A DNA stretch of 64,000 nucleotides, taken from positions 16,967 through 80,966 of the forward strand of contig NZ_RJVR01000317.1 in the NCBI RefSeq assembly GCF_003999195.1, written 5' to 3'. The position numbers were made by a program, and so were the translations under genes. This stretch comes from Streptomyces soli. Its GTDB lineage: Bacteria > Actinomycetota > Actinomycetes > Streptomycetales > Streptomycetaceae. Positions 51,505 to 59,231 of this stretch are shown in pieces. The notes beneath the pieces were generated by a model. The model ran no database searches, was not told where the DNA came from, and was given only the letters and a program-made list of their open reading frames with translations. Each line of letters begins with the position of its first letter. The first letter of the stretch is position 1.

Positions 51505-53624
51505 TTCGCGTCCACGGCGAAGACCGTCCCGTCGGGCGCGGTCGCGTACACCCTGCCGCCGACGGCGAGCGGGGCCGGCACCGACTGCACGTAGCGGCTC
51601 GGGTCCTTGCCGATGCGTGCCCTCGTCTGGCCCGTGGGCACACCGCTCGCGGCATCCACCGCCAGCAGCCGCCCGTCGGCTGCCGTGAAGTACAGCCGCC
51701 CACCGGACACGACGGGCTTCGATGCTTCGGCCACCGAGGTCTCGGTGCGCCACAGCTGGGCCCGGTGGGCGGTGTCGACCGCCACGAGGGCGCCTCGGTG
51801 GCTGAGGAGGTAGACCCGGGTGCCCTGCAACGTGCTCTCGGTGTTCTCCAAGGGCTGGGCAAGAGGTACGCGCACCGCCTTGCGGTGAACGGGGTCGTAC
51901 CGCACGACCGCGTCGGTCTGGGAGGCGTCGTTGGCCTCCGTGAGATACAGAGCACCGCCCGAAACCCCGACCGGCGTGAGAGTCCCGTCCAGGCGACGCT
52001 GCCAGTCCACCTTGCCGCTCGCCGGATTCACGGCGCTGATCAGTGTGCTGGCCCCGTCGCCGGCCTGCTCGGCCGCGTAGACGGAGTCGTCGCCGCACGC
52101 CGTCAGCACCGGCTGGGCGTGGCCAGGCAGCGTGCGGTGCCAGCGCTCCTTGCCGGTCGCGCCGTCGATCGCCGTGACGCTGCCCCCGGGCGCGACGAGC
52201 AGGACCACGTCGCCCGCATTGCAGAAGCCGCCGTTGTACGTGGAGATGTCGACCGTCCACCGGGCCTTGCCGGTGGCCGGAGCCAGCCCCTCCAGGCGGG
52301 ATCCGTCCGGTGTGACGACCCGCAGCACCCCGTCCCTCAGCACGGGCGCGGGGCGGCCGGTGTCGCGGTTGCTCGCAGACCCGGCCGACCGCGACCACAG
52401 CACCCTTCCGGTGGCCGGATCGAGCCTCGCGGCCTTTACGCCAGGCCCCGCGCAGAACAGGGCGGGCGCGGTAGCCGCATACGAGCAGACCGGCGTGGCG
52501 GTGCCATTGCCCAGGACCCGGTCCCATGAGCGGAAGGCACTCGTCCCCGCGTTGGGTGTGCCCGCGGGATCGCTTCGCTCCGGGCCTGTGAATCGCTGTG
52601 CGGCCAGGACCCCGGCGGTGCCCAGTACAGCGAGCGTTGCACCGAGGGCGACAGCGGCCGTGGCTGTGCGCCGGGAGACGCGGGGACGGCTTTCGGGTTT
52701 GAGCGCCTGGCTGACGTGCTCGTCATGGACCGGCTGCCGCTGCGCCGGCACGAAGCTCGTCGTATCGAACTGGGCGAACGACTGCGTGTCGTACGAAGCC
52801 GAAACGGCTCGCAGCTCCGCCATCAGGATGTCCGGGGTCGGTCGTTCCTCGGGCTCCTTGGCCAGGCAGCGTTCGATCAGCGGCAGCAGGTCCTCCGGAA
52901 TGCCCTTCAGAACTGGTTTGTCGTGCACGACTTGATACGCCACGACATAGGGACTGTCGGAGTCGAATGGGCCACGTCCGGTGGCTGCGTGTACCAGAAC
53001 CGATGCCATCGCGAACACGTCCGCGGCGGGCCCGACCGATCGAGGCTGGCTGAACTGCTCGGGGGCCATGAAGGGCGGGGTGCCGATCAGCTTGCCCGTC
53101 TCCGTACGCAGTGCGCTGTCCGACGGCCGGGAGATCCCGAAGTCGATCACCTTGGGGCCGTCGGCGGCGAGCAGCACATTGCTCGGCTTCAGATCGCGGT
53201 GGACGACACCGGCCCGGTGAATATCGCGCAGCGCCTCGGTCAGCCCGGTCATCACGTGCCGGAGTTCGGCGGCAGGCAGTGGGCCCTTCCGTTTGACGAA
53301 TTCGGAGAGGGTCGGTCCGGGGATGAACAGCGTTGCCATCCAAGGTCGTTCGGCTTCGGGATCAGCGTCCACGACGGGCGCCGTGAAGGCACCGCTCACC
53401 CTTCGGGCAGCCGCGACCTCCTGCCGGAAGCGCGCCCTGAACTCGGGGTCCGCCGCGAGTTCCTCGTGCACGACCTTCACCGCCAGGCGCTTCCCGGAGG
53501 TCGAGTGCGACAGGTAGACGACTCCCATCCCGCCGGAGCCGAGAACGCTCTCCAACCGGTACTGCCCCGCGTATTGCGGATGTTCCGCTTCCGGATCCCT
53601 CCGGTAGCTGTTCAGCGGCGGCAT
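51486..53624 (-). CDS. Membrane Ser/Thr protein kinase with extracellular beta-propeller
   Basis: The 712-residue protein has an N-terminal kinase (about 21-275) with GSGGMGVVYL, AVKVVHEEL, HRDLKPSNVLL, DFGISRPSD and GTPPFMAPEQF, all catalytic residues present. A juxtamembrane segment and one transmembrane helix (ATAAVALGATLAVLGTAGVLAA, about 320-341) follow. The outer half is a PQQ-binding-type beta-propeller with repeated AxDxxTGKxxW motifs (LDPATGRVLWS, IDGATGKERWH, VNPASGKVDWQ). It probably senses an outside ligand and phosphorylates intracellular proteins. The start at 53624 follows GGTGGGA. A divergent cluster of small SH3-like proteins adjoins it. Confidence 0.9.
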   Translation of the reverse strand: MPPLNSYRRDPEAEHPQYAGQYRLESVLGSGGMGVVYLSHSTSGKRLAVKVVHEELAADPEFRARFRQEVAAARRVSGAFTAPVVDADPEAERPWMATLFIPGPTLSEFVKRKGPLPAAELRHVMTGLTEALRDIHRAGVVHRDLKPSNVLLAADGPKVIDFGISRPSDSALRTETGKLIGTPPFMAPEQFSQPRSVGPAADVFAMASVLVHAATGRGPFDSDSPYVVAYQVVHDKPVLKGIPEDLLPLIERCLAKEPEERPTPDILMAELRAVSASYDTQSFAQFDTTSFVPAQRQPVHDEHVSQALKPESRPRVSRRTATAAVALGATLAVLGTAGVLAAQRFTGPERSDPAGTPNAGTSAFRSWDRVLGNGTATPVCSYAATAPALFCAGPGVKAARLDPATGRVLWSRSAGSASNRDTGRPAPVLRDGVLRVVTPDGSRLEGLAPATGKARWTVDISTYNGGFCNAGDVVLLVAPGGSVTAIDGATGKERWHRTLPGHAQPVLTACGDDSVYAAEQAGDGASTLISAVNPASGKVDWQRRLDGTLTPVGVSGGALYLTEANDASQTDAVVRYDPVHRKAVRVPLAQPLENTESTLQGTRVYLLSHRGALVAVDTAHRAQLWRTETSVAEASKPVVSGGRLYFTAADGRLLAVDAASGVPTGQTRARIGKDPSRYVQSVPAPLAVGGRVYATAPDGTVFAVDAKDPSRW

Positions 53625-53748
53625 CCCACCACCCCCGTGTGTTCGTGCGAGCCGCGACAGGCGGAGCCTAGCCGATGACCTGAAAGTAGGGTGTTCGGCT
53701 TGCTAGCCTGCCGCGTGACAGAGCGTGAATTCATGGGGGAAGGTCAAT

Positions 53749-54033
53749 ATGGCCGAGCAAACGGCTGAGAGTGTGAGCGCCGAGTCCGTCACCTACAAGG
53801 TCGCCCCGGGCATCCGGCTCAACGTCCGCAGCGGTCCCGGTACCAGCTATCCGGTGGTGAGGGTCCTGCCGTACGACGCCAAGGTGATCATCTACTGCCA
53901 GAGCCCGGGCACGAAGGTCAACGGCTATTACGGCACGTCGAGCATCTGGGACAACATCAGTTCCGACCAGTTCATCTCCGACGCCTACGTTGACACCGGC
54001 AGTGACGGCTACGTCACCGGCCGCTGCGCCTGA
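53749..54033 (+). CDS. Small SH3-like protein, copy 1 (no signal peptide)
   Basis: The 94-residue protein is the first of three tandem paralogues. Domain: VTYKVAPGIRLNVRSGPGTSYPVVRVLPYDAKV, then YCQSPGTKVNGYYGTSSIWDNI and a conserved end SDGYVTGRCA, a bacterial SH3b-type fold with cysteines in YCQ and RCA probably disulphide-bonded. Copies 2 and 3 have signal peptides, but this one starts MAEQTAESVSAE without one, so it is cytoplasmic or has a lost signal. The ATG at 53749 follows GGGGAAGG. Function unknown. Confidence 0.75.
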   Translation: MAEQTAESVSAESVTYKVAPGIRLNVRSGPGTSYPVVRVLPYDAKVIIYCQSPGTKVNGYYGTSSIWDNISSDQFISDAYVDTGSDGYVTGRCA

Positions 54034-54043
54034 GGAGGCAACG

Positions 54044-54385
54044 ATGATGGGGATCGGAAGGCGAAGTGGCCTGCTGACGGCCGGCCTGGCGGGTGCACTC
54101 GCCATGGTCGTGGGCACCGCCACGGTTGCGAGTGCCGCGGACACCTATCCGGTGGCCCCCGGCCTCCGGCTCAATGTCCGCAGCGGCCCCGGAACGGGCT
54201 ATCCCGTCGTGAAGGTCCTGCCGTACGACGCGCGTGTGACCATCTACTGCCAGTCGCCGGGCACGACCGTCGACGGCTACTACGGCACGAGCAACCTCTG
54301 GGACAACATCAATCCCAGCCAGTACGTCTCCGACGCGTATGTGAAGACCGGCAGCGACGGCTACGTCGCGCCGCGCTGCGCGTGA
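54044..54385 (+). CDS. Secreted small SH3-like protein, copy 2
   Basis: The 113-residue protein starts with a Sec signal (RRSGLLTAGLAGALAMVVGTATVASAA, cleavage about residue 29). The mature domain shares most residues with copies 1 and 3 (LRLNVRSGPGTGYPVVKVLPYDARV, YGTSNLWDNI, SDGYVAPRCA). The ATG at 54044 follows GAGGAGG, which overlaps the stop of copy 1 by sequence (TGAGGAGG), so the genes form an operon. It could bind cell-wall peptides as SH3b domains do; this is inference. Confidence 0.8.
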   Translation: MMGIGRRSGLLTAGLAGALAMVVGTATVASAADTYPVAPGLRLNVRSGPGTGYPVVKVLPYDARVTIYCQSPGTTVDGYYGTSNLWDNINPSQYVSDAYVKTGSDGYVAPRCA

Positions 54386-54413
54386 CAGCCAGCACAAGAC
54401 ACAGGGGTACTCG

Positions 54414-54752
54414 ATGAGGATGATCGGCAAGCGTGGACTGCTGATGGCCGGTTTGGCCGGAGCACTTGTTTTCGTGGTCGGAACTACCACCAGTGCAAGC
54501 GCGTCCACGCTGTACCAGGTCGCTCCGAATGTCCGGCTCAATGTCCACAGGGGCCCTGGTACGAGCTATCAGATCGTGAAGGTCCTGCCGTACGACGCCA
54601 AGGTGAACATCTACTGCCAGAGTCCCGGCACCACGGTTAGCGGCTATTACGGCACGTCGAGCATCTGGGACAACATCGGTCCCGACCAGTTCGTCTCCGA
54701 CGCCTACGTCAACACCGGTAGCGACGGCTACATCGCGGGCCGCTGCGCCTGA
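54414..54752 (+). CDS. Secreted small SH3-like protein, copy 3
   Basis: The 112-residue protein has a signal peptide (RGLLMAGLAGALVFVVGTTTSASAS, cleavage about residue 29-30) and the same mature domain (VRLNVHRGPGTSYQIVKVLPYDAKV, GTSSIWDNIGPDQFVSDAYVNTGSDGY). Compared with copy 1, identity in the mature domain is near-complete in the C-terminal half, pointing to recent tandem duplication. CAGGGG precedes the start at 54414. The three genes are divergent from the beta-propeller kinase. Confidence 0.8.
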   Translation: MRMIGKRGLLMAGLAGALVFVVGTTTSASASTLYQVAPNVRLNVHRGPGTSYQIVKVLPYDAKVNIYCQSPGTTVSGYYGTSSIWDNIGPDQFVSDAYVNTGSDGYIAGRCA

Positions 54753-54795
54753 CGCCTTCGCATGGAGGCGGGGCGCGGAGGGGCAGGATGGAGGT

Positions 54796-55091
54796 ATGAC
54801 CAACCTGCCCCAGAGCGCCTTCGCCGCGTCGTTCAATTCCATAGCCGCGCTGTACGCGAGGACCTCGGTCTACCGCTGCGCGTCACGCAGCAGGACGTCC
54901 GGTGGACCCGGCGGGTGTCTCTCGACGAGCACCTGGCGAACCTCGCGACCCACTCCTACTTCGCGGTGCTCGGCGAGCAGGAGCGGGACGCGATCTTCGC
55001 CGACGAGCGCGCGGAACTGCTGCGGGTCTTCCCCGACGGCACTGTGGAGGAGCCGTACCGGGTCGACGTGACGGTCGCCGTCAAGCGTTAG
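54796..55091 (+). pseudogene. Collapsed class I SAM methyltransferase (internal deletion, frame change)
   Basis: From the ATG at 54796 one frame reads MTNLPQSAFAASFNSIAALYA, the N-terminus of a SAM methyltransferase. Near 54858-54880 the coding frame changes to a second frame reading LPLRVTQQDVRWTRRVSLDEHLANLATHSYFAVLGEQERDAIFADERAELL and ending VDVTVAVKR, the usual C-terminus of that enzyme type. Everything between, including the SAM-binding site, is missing. It is best read as a pseudogene; the upstream ribosome-binding site (GGATGGAGGT) is still intact. Confidence 0.7.
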
Positions 55092-55098
55092 TCACGAC

Positions 55099-55554
55099 TC
55101 ACAACTTACGGCGCGAGGCCGCCACCGATCCGACGACGCCCACCACGCCGGCGACGATCACGGCTCGCCACAGGCCGTCCCACAGGCTGCCGAAGAATCC
55201 CTCGGAGGTCAGGATCTGCCGCATGACGAGGTCGGTGACGAGCAGCGCACCGGCCGGCACCGCGGCGACCTGCCAGGGGTGGGCCCGGGCCCAGCGCCGT
55301 AGGCCGCGATCGGTGCCGGCCTTGCGGCCGAGGACCGCCCCCGTGCCGCCGACGAGGAAGAAGAGCATCAGGGCGACCGACAGGGAGCCGGCGAGGACGC
55401 CGAGCCCGAAGTGGCCGGTGACGCTGTCGAGGGCGAGCGACACGCCGCCGCCGATCGCGCCGACGGCGGCGGCGGGCCGCCAGGGCCCAAGAGTCGCGGA
55501 AGCGACGGCGAGCTGCCGCTTCTCGGTCCTGGATACATCGGTAGAACGCCTCAT
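55099..55554 (-). CDS. Small polytopic membrane protein
   Basis: The 151-residue product has about four hydrophobic segments (around AAVGAIGGGVSLALD, FGLGVLAGSLSVALMLFFLVGGTGAV, WQVAAVPAGALLVTDLVM and VIVAGVVGVVGSVAAS) and a basic tail (ASRRKL). No named family is recognised. The ATG at 55554 is the start. It lies convergent with the methyltransferase pseudogene and is in the same direction as, but apart from, the SulP transporter upstream. Confidence 0.7.
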   Translation of the reverse strand: MRRSTDVSRTEKRQLAVASATLGPWRPAAAVGAIGGGVSLALDSVTGHFGLGVLAGSLSVALMLFFLVGGTGAVLGRKAGTDRGLRRWARAHPWQVAAVPAGALLVTDLVMRQILTSEGFFGSLWDGLWRAVIVAGVVGVVGSVAASRRKL

Positions 55555-55586
55555 ACCGCCACGGTCCTGCGCGGGCGGCCCGAACG

Positions 55587-57119
55587 CTATAGGGGATGAC
55601 CCTGAGACAGCCCCGACGCGCTCACCGGCCTCTCGTGCGCGACCCGCACCGGCTCCACCCCCTCACCGTTGTGCCGGTCGGCCCAGCCCAGCAGGGCCAT
55701 CTCGCACGCATGGTCGAGGTGTCGCAGCCGCCGCAGGTCCAGCTCGATGGGCCGGTCGCGCGGCAGCGCCTCCAACTGGTCGAGCAGCTTCGGCAGCCGC
55801 AAAAAGGTCGCGTTGCCCATGACCCGTACGGCCACGACGTCGCTTCCGTCGTCCATCTCCACATGCACGTGCGAGGTGTCCCACGCGGTCTTCACCACGG
55901 CCATCAGCAGCCCGAACACCACCCCCTCGAACATGTTCGTGACGACGATCGCGCCGGCCGTCGTGCCCAGCACCACCGCCTCGCCCCGGTGCTCGCGCCA
56001 CAGGGCCCCCAGTGTCTTCACCGGAATGAGCTTCCAGCCCGCGACCACCAGCACGCCCGCCAGCGCCGCCACCGGGATCACGCCGAGTGCCCCCGGCAGC
56101 AGGACGACGAAGACCAGCAGCCAGACGCCGTGCAGCACCCGCGAGGCCTTGGTGCGGGCGCCCGCCTGCAGATTGGCCGCGCTGCGCACGATCACCGCGG
56201 TCATCGGCAGCGCTCCGAGCGCCCCGCACACCGCATTGCCCGCGCCCTGGGCCATCAGCTCCTTGTCGTAGTCCGTACGCGGCCCGTCGTGCAGCCGGTC
56301 CACGGCCGCCGCGCTGAACAGACTCTCCGCCGAGGCGATCAGGGTGAAGGCGAGCACCGTGCTGAGGGTCCCGATGTGGGCGAGCTGGGCGAATTCCGAA
56401 CCGCCGGGCGGCTGGACGGCATCCAGCAGGCCCCTGACCTCCACCCGGGCCACCGGAAGATCGAACACCGCTGTCGCCGCCGTCGCCAGTGCGACCGCCG
56501 CCAGCGAGCCCGGCACCGTCTGCACGGCAGCGGGCAGCCTGGGCCAGACCATCAGCAGCACGATGGTGCCGGCGCCCAGCGCGAGCGCGGTCAGCGAGGG
56601 GCCGGAGCCGATGGTGTCCGCGACCAGACCCGGAATCCCGGCGAGCTTCGCCAGGCCACTGCTGGGCGCCTTGGCGTCGGCCAGCGCGTAGACCTGCCCG
56701 GCCATCAGGACCAAGCCGATGCCGGCCAGCATGCCGTGCACGACGGCGACGGATATCGCCCGGAACCAGCGGCCGAGCCGCAGCGCGCCCATGGCCAGCT
56801 GCAGCAGCCCCGCGGCCAGCACCAGCACGCCGAGTGCCCGCAGCCCGTACGACTGCACGGCTTCGTATACCAACACCGTCAGCCCGGCCGCCGGGCCGGA
56901 CACCTGCAGGCTGCTGCCGGGCAGCAGCCCGGTGACCAGGCCGCCGACGATGCCGGTGACCAGGCCCAGTTCGGCCGGCACGCCGGAGGCGACGGCCACG
57001 CCCACGCACAGCGGCAGGGCGACGAGGAAGACGACGAGCGATGCCGTGAAGTCGGCCCGCAGAACGGACAGTCGGGGAACGGAGAGGGACGGTGGCAAGG
57101 GCAGGGGGAGGCGTCGCAT
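55587..57119 (-). CDS. SulP-family anion (bicarbonate) transporter
   Basis: The 510-residue transporter begins with LRADFTASLVVFLVALPLCVGVAVASGVPAELGLVTGIVGG, the SulP signature, and has about 10-12 helices (LSTVLAFTLIASAESLFSAAAVDRL is the second signature). A C-terminal STAS-like part (PIELDLRRLRHLDHACEMALLGWADRH) regulates transport. It sits 8 bp downstream of a carbonic anhydrase gene and is cotranscribed with it, so the anion is probably bicarbonate. The start at 57119 gives MRRLPLPLPP. Family members also carry sulfate or dicarboxylates. Confidence 0.9.
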   Translation of the reverse strand: MRRLPLPLPPSLSVPRLSVLRADFTASLVVFLVALPLCVGVAVASGVPAELGLVTGIVGGLVTGLLPGSSLQVSGPAAGLTVLVYEAVQSYGLRALGVLVLAAGLLQLAMGALRLGRWFRAISVAVVHGMLAGIGLVLMAGQVYALADAKAPSSGLAKLAGIPGLVADTIGSGPSLTALALGAGTIVLLMVWPRLPAAVQTVPGSLAAVALATAATAVFDLPVARVEVRGLLDAVQPPGGSEFAQLAHIGTLSTVLAFTLIASAESLFSAAAVDRLHDGPRTDYDKELMAQGAGNAVCGALGALPMTAVIVRSAANLQAGARTKASRVLHGVWLLVFVVLLPGALGVIPVAALAGVLVVAGWKLIPVKTLGALWREHRGEAVVLGTTAGAIVVTNMFEGVVFGLLMAVVKTAWDTSHVHVEMDDGSDVVAVRVMGNATFLRLPKLLDQLEALPRDRPIELDLRRLRHLDHACEMALLGWADRHNGEGVEPVRVAHERPVSASGLSQGHPL

Positions 57120-57127
57120 ACGGCGGC

Positions 57128-57730
57128 TCACAGGGGGAGGAAGGCGTCGACGGAGGGCTGGTGGGCGAGCACGAGGCCGGTGTGTATCTCGTAGAACCAG
57201 CCGTGCAGGCGCAGCTTCCGCTCGGCCAGCCGCTCGCGTACGCACGGATAGCCGCGCAGTCGCTCGAGCTGCTCGCGCACATGCCGCTGCACGGCCGAGG
57301 TGACGGCAGGGCCGTCGTCGTCCGGCAGTTCGTCCGGTACCTGCTCGGTCAGCCAGTCGCGGACGGCAGGTACGCCGCCGAGGTCGTCCCCGCGGGCCAC
57401 GGCGCCCACGGCACCGCAGTGGGAGTGCCCGCACACGACCACGTCGCGTACGTCGAGCACGCGCACCGCGTACTCGACGGTGGCGGCTTCCGAGCTGGGC
57501 GCCTGCCCGGCCCGGTGCGGTGGCACGGCATTGCCGGCGGTCCGGAGCTCGAACAGCTCGCCGGGCCGGGCGCCGGTGAAGAGGGAGGGGATCACCCGGG
57601 AGTCGGAGCAGGTGATGAAGAGGGCCAGCGGGGACTGCCCGGCGGCGAGCCGCGCGAACTCCTCGCGCTCCTCGCTGCGGTTGGCGATCCGGTCGCTGAA
57701 GCCGCGGGCATGGTCAATGAAGGTCTGCAT
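57128..57730 (-). CDS. Beta-class carbonic anhydrase
   Basis: The 200-residue enzyme interconverts CO2 and bicarbonate. Zinc ligands sit in CSDSRVIPSLF (Cys) and VVCGHSHCGAVGAV (His-x2-Cys), with an Asp-Arg pair in CSDSR. It is the upstream gene of the SulP pair. The ATG at 57730 follows GGAGGCATCC. Together the two could trap bicarbonate, for instance for carboxylases such as the polyketide ACC at the other end of the window; that link is inference. Confidence 0.95.
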   Translation of the reverse strand: MQTFIDHARGFSDRIANRSEEREEFARLAAGQSPLALFITCSDSRVIPSLFTGARPGELFELRTAGNAVPPHRAGQAPSSEAATVEYAVRVLDVRDVVVCGHSHCGAVGAVARGDDLGGVPAVRDWLTEQVPDELPDDDGPAVTSAVQRHVREQLERLRGYPCVRERLAERKLRLHGWFYEIHTGLVLAHQPSVDAFLPL

Positions 57731-57853
57731 TGAAGGATGCCTCCAGTACGTCCCTGGCGCCCGAGTGGGGGAGCGGAAGGGGCGGTGGGGTGTTGGGCCG
57801 AGCCGGTGGTGGGGGGAGTGACACGTGCGCCGACGGCACCTGTCAGCCGCGGA

Positions 57854-58258
57854 TCAGCAGCGGAACACCTGGTGGGCCACGGGTAGTTCACCGGATCTGC
57901 TCAGCGGTACCGCCTGCCGGGCCGTACGGGCCGCAGCCACCGGGGCGACCTGGCCGGCGCCCGGATCGGCGTCGGTCGGGCCGCCGTACGCGGCCGATCG
58001 CGAACGCGGGGGCGACGGGGAGTAAGGGGAACCGGGCAGCGCCATCAGCACGCCGGTGAAGGAGCCGCTGCCGCTGCGCTGGGCCGGGCAGCTTTCGCGC
58101 TTCGGCTCAGCGCGCTCGATGGGCTCCACCCGCTCGGCGCGGCCGACCGAGGACTCCGGGCCGGTGTGCGCGCAGGCCGGCCCCGCGGCGAGGAAGATGC
58201 CGAGCAGCACCGCCGCGCTCACCGCCAGGGCGCGCACAACTGCCGTGAGTCGACGCAT
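57854..58258 (-). CDS. Small secreted protein, 134 aa
   Basis: A clear signal peptide (AVVRALAVSAAVLLGIFLAAGPACA, cleavage about residue 30) is followed by a short mature region with Arg/Glu-rich (RAERVEPIERAEP), Pro/Ser-rich and Ala-rich segments and a terminal Cys. No domain is recognised. It is divergent from the ABC exporter. Its real 3' extent is uncertain because composition is low-complexity. Confidence 0.55.
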   Translation of the reverse strand: MRRLTAVVRALAVSAAVLLGIFLAAGPACAHTGPESSVGRAERVEPIERAEPKRESCPAQRSGSGSFTGVLMALPGSPYSPSPPRSRSAAYGGPTDADPGAGQVAPVAAARTARQAVPLSRSGELPVAHQVFRC

Positions 58259-58297
58259 GCTTCACCCCCGTCCCCGCTCTGGTCGTGATCTCCATAT

Positions 58298-58417
58298 GAC
58301 CAGATCCCAAGAGCATTTTGCAATCCCTTGGGTAAACGCTCTGTAAATGTCTGGTCGCTGGGTGCATCTCTTGACGGGAGTCGTGCGCCGGAGCATTATT
58401 CAGCGCATGATGAATAA
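58298..58417. promoter_or_regulatory. Divergent control region with nested dyads upstream of the ABC exporter
   Basis: This AT-rich stretch has an imperfect dyad from GACCAG (58298) to CTGGTC (58351-58356), with inner CCCAAG (58306-58311) and CTTGGG (58327-58332). There is also a perfect 7-bp inverted pair TTATTCA (58396-58402) and TGAATAA (58411-58417) that overlaps the ATPase start codons. No regulator gene lies next to it. Confidence 0.45.
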
Positions 58418-59231
58418 ATCTGAAAGGGCACCCGAGAGGGCAGCGCCGACGACCAGCGCCAGGCCCGCCGACGGCCCCGCCGTGCGCGCCCACGGCCTCC
58501 AGGTCGTCCGCGGCGGCCGCACCGTCCTGAACGCCCTCGACTTCGCCGTACCGCGCGGCCAGATCACCGGACTGCTCGGCCCCAGCGGCTGCGGCAAGTC
58601 CACCCTGATGCGCGCCATCGTCGGCACCCAGGCCCACGTCACCGGCACCCTCGACGTACTCGGCCTCCCCGCCGGCCACCGCACCCTGCGCTCCCGGGTC
58701 GGCTACGTCACCCAGGCACCCTCCGTCTACGCCGACCTGACGGTTCGCCAGAACCTGGACTACTTCGCCGCCGTCCTCGGCGCGCCCGCCGACGACACCC
58801 CGCGCGTCATCGCCGACGTCGACCTCACCTCCCACGCCCGCGACCTCGCCGGCAACCTCTCCGGCGGGCAGCTCAGCCGTGTCTCCCTCGCCGTCGCCCT
58901 CCTCGGCGAACCCGAGCTGCTGGTGCTGGACGAGCCCACCGTCGGCCTCGACCCCGTCCTCCGCCGCGACCTGTGGGAGCTCTTCCACCGCCTCGCCGCC
59001 GATCGAGCGGCCACGCTCCTCATCTCCTCCCACGTCATGGACGAGGCCGAGCGCTGCCACCGCCTGCTCCTCATGCGCGAAGGCCGCATCCTGGCTGGGG
59101 GCACCTCCCAAACGGAGTTTGGGGGAGAGTCGCCCGACGCCCTGCGGGAGCGTATGAGCGCACCCACCATCGAAGCCGCCTTCCTCCGCCTCGTCGACGA
59201 GGCCAAGTCCCTGCAGGAGAGCGCCCAGTGA
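58407..59231 (+). CDS. ABC exporter ATP-binding protein
   Basis: The 274-residue ATPase has Walker A GLLGPSGCGKSTLMRAI, Q-loop YVTQAPSVYADL, signature NLSGGQLSRVSLAVALL, Walker B ELLVLDEPTVGLDP and H-loop LLISSHVMDEAERC. It powers the membrane protein encoded next, in a DRA-type exporter pair. An extra stretch of about 12 residues (GGTSQTEFGGES) after REGRILA is encoded by a dispersed repeat. Starts at 58407 or 58410 (adjacent ATGs); the upstream palindrome covers them. Substrate unknown. Confidence 0.9.
   Translation: MMNKSERAPERAAPTTSARPADGPAVRAHGLQVVRGGRTVLNALDFAVPRGQITGLLGPSGCGKSTLMRAIVGTQAHVTGTLDVLGLPAGHRTLRSRVGYVTQAPSVYADLTVRQNLDYFAAVLGAPADDTPRVIADVDLTSHARDLAGNLSGGQLSRVSLAVALLGEPELLVLDEPTVGLDPVLRRDLWELFHRLAADRAATLLISSHVMDEAERCHRLLLMREGRILAGGTSQTEFGGESPDALRERMSAPTIEAAFLRLVDEAKSLQESAQ
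59095..59129. repeat. Dispersed palindromic repeat translated inside the ABC ATPase
   Basis: A short hairpin (CTCCCAAACGGAGTTTGGGGG type) lies in frame near the 3' end of the ATPase gene. Nearly the same sequence occurs at 3361-3396 in the accDA linker. Confidence 0.65.

Noticed and set aside
49612..52527. A 971-residue minus-strand reading frame opposite ilvD and extending through the kinase 3' half
   Set aside because: It overlaps two well-conserved genes and its composition is typical of a shadow frame.
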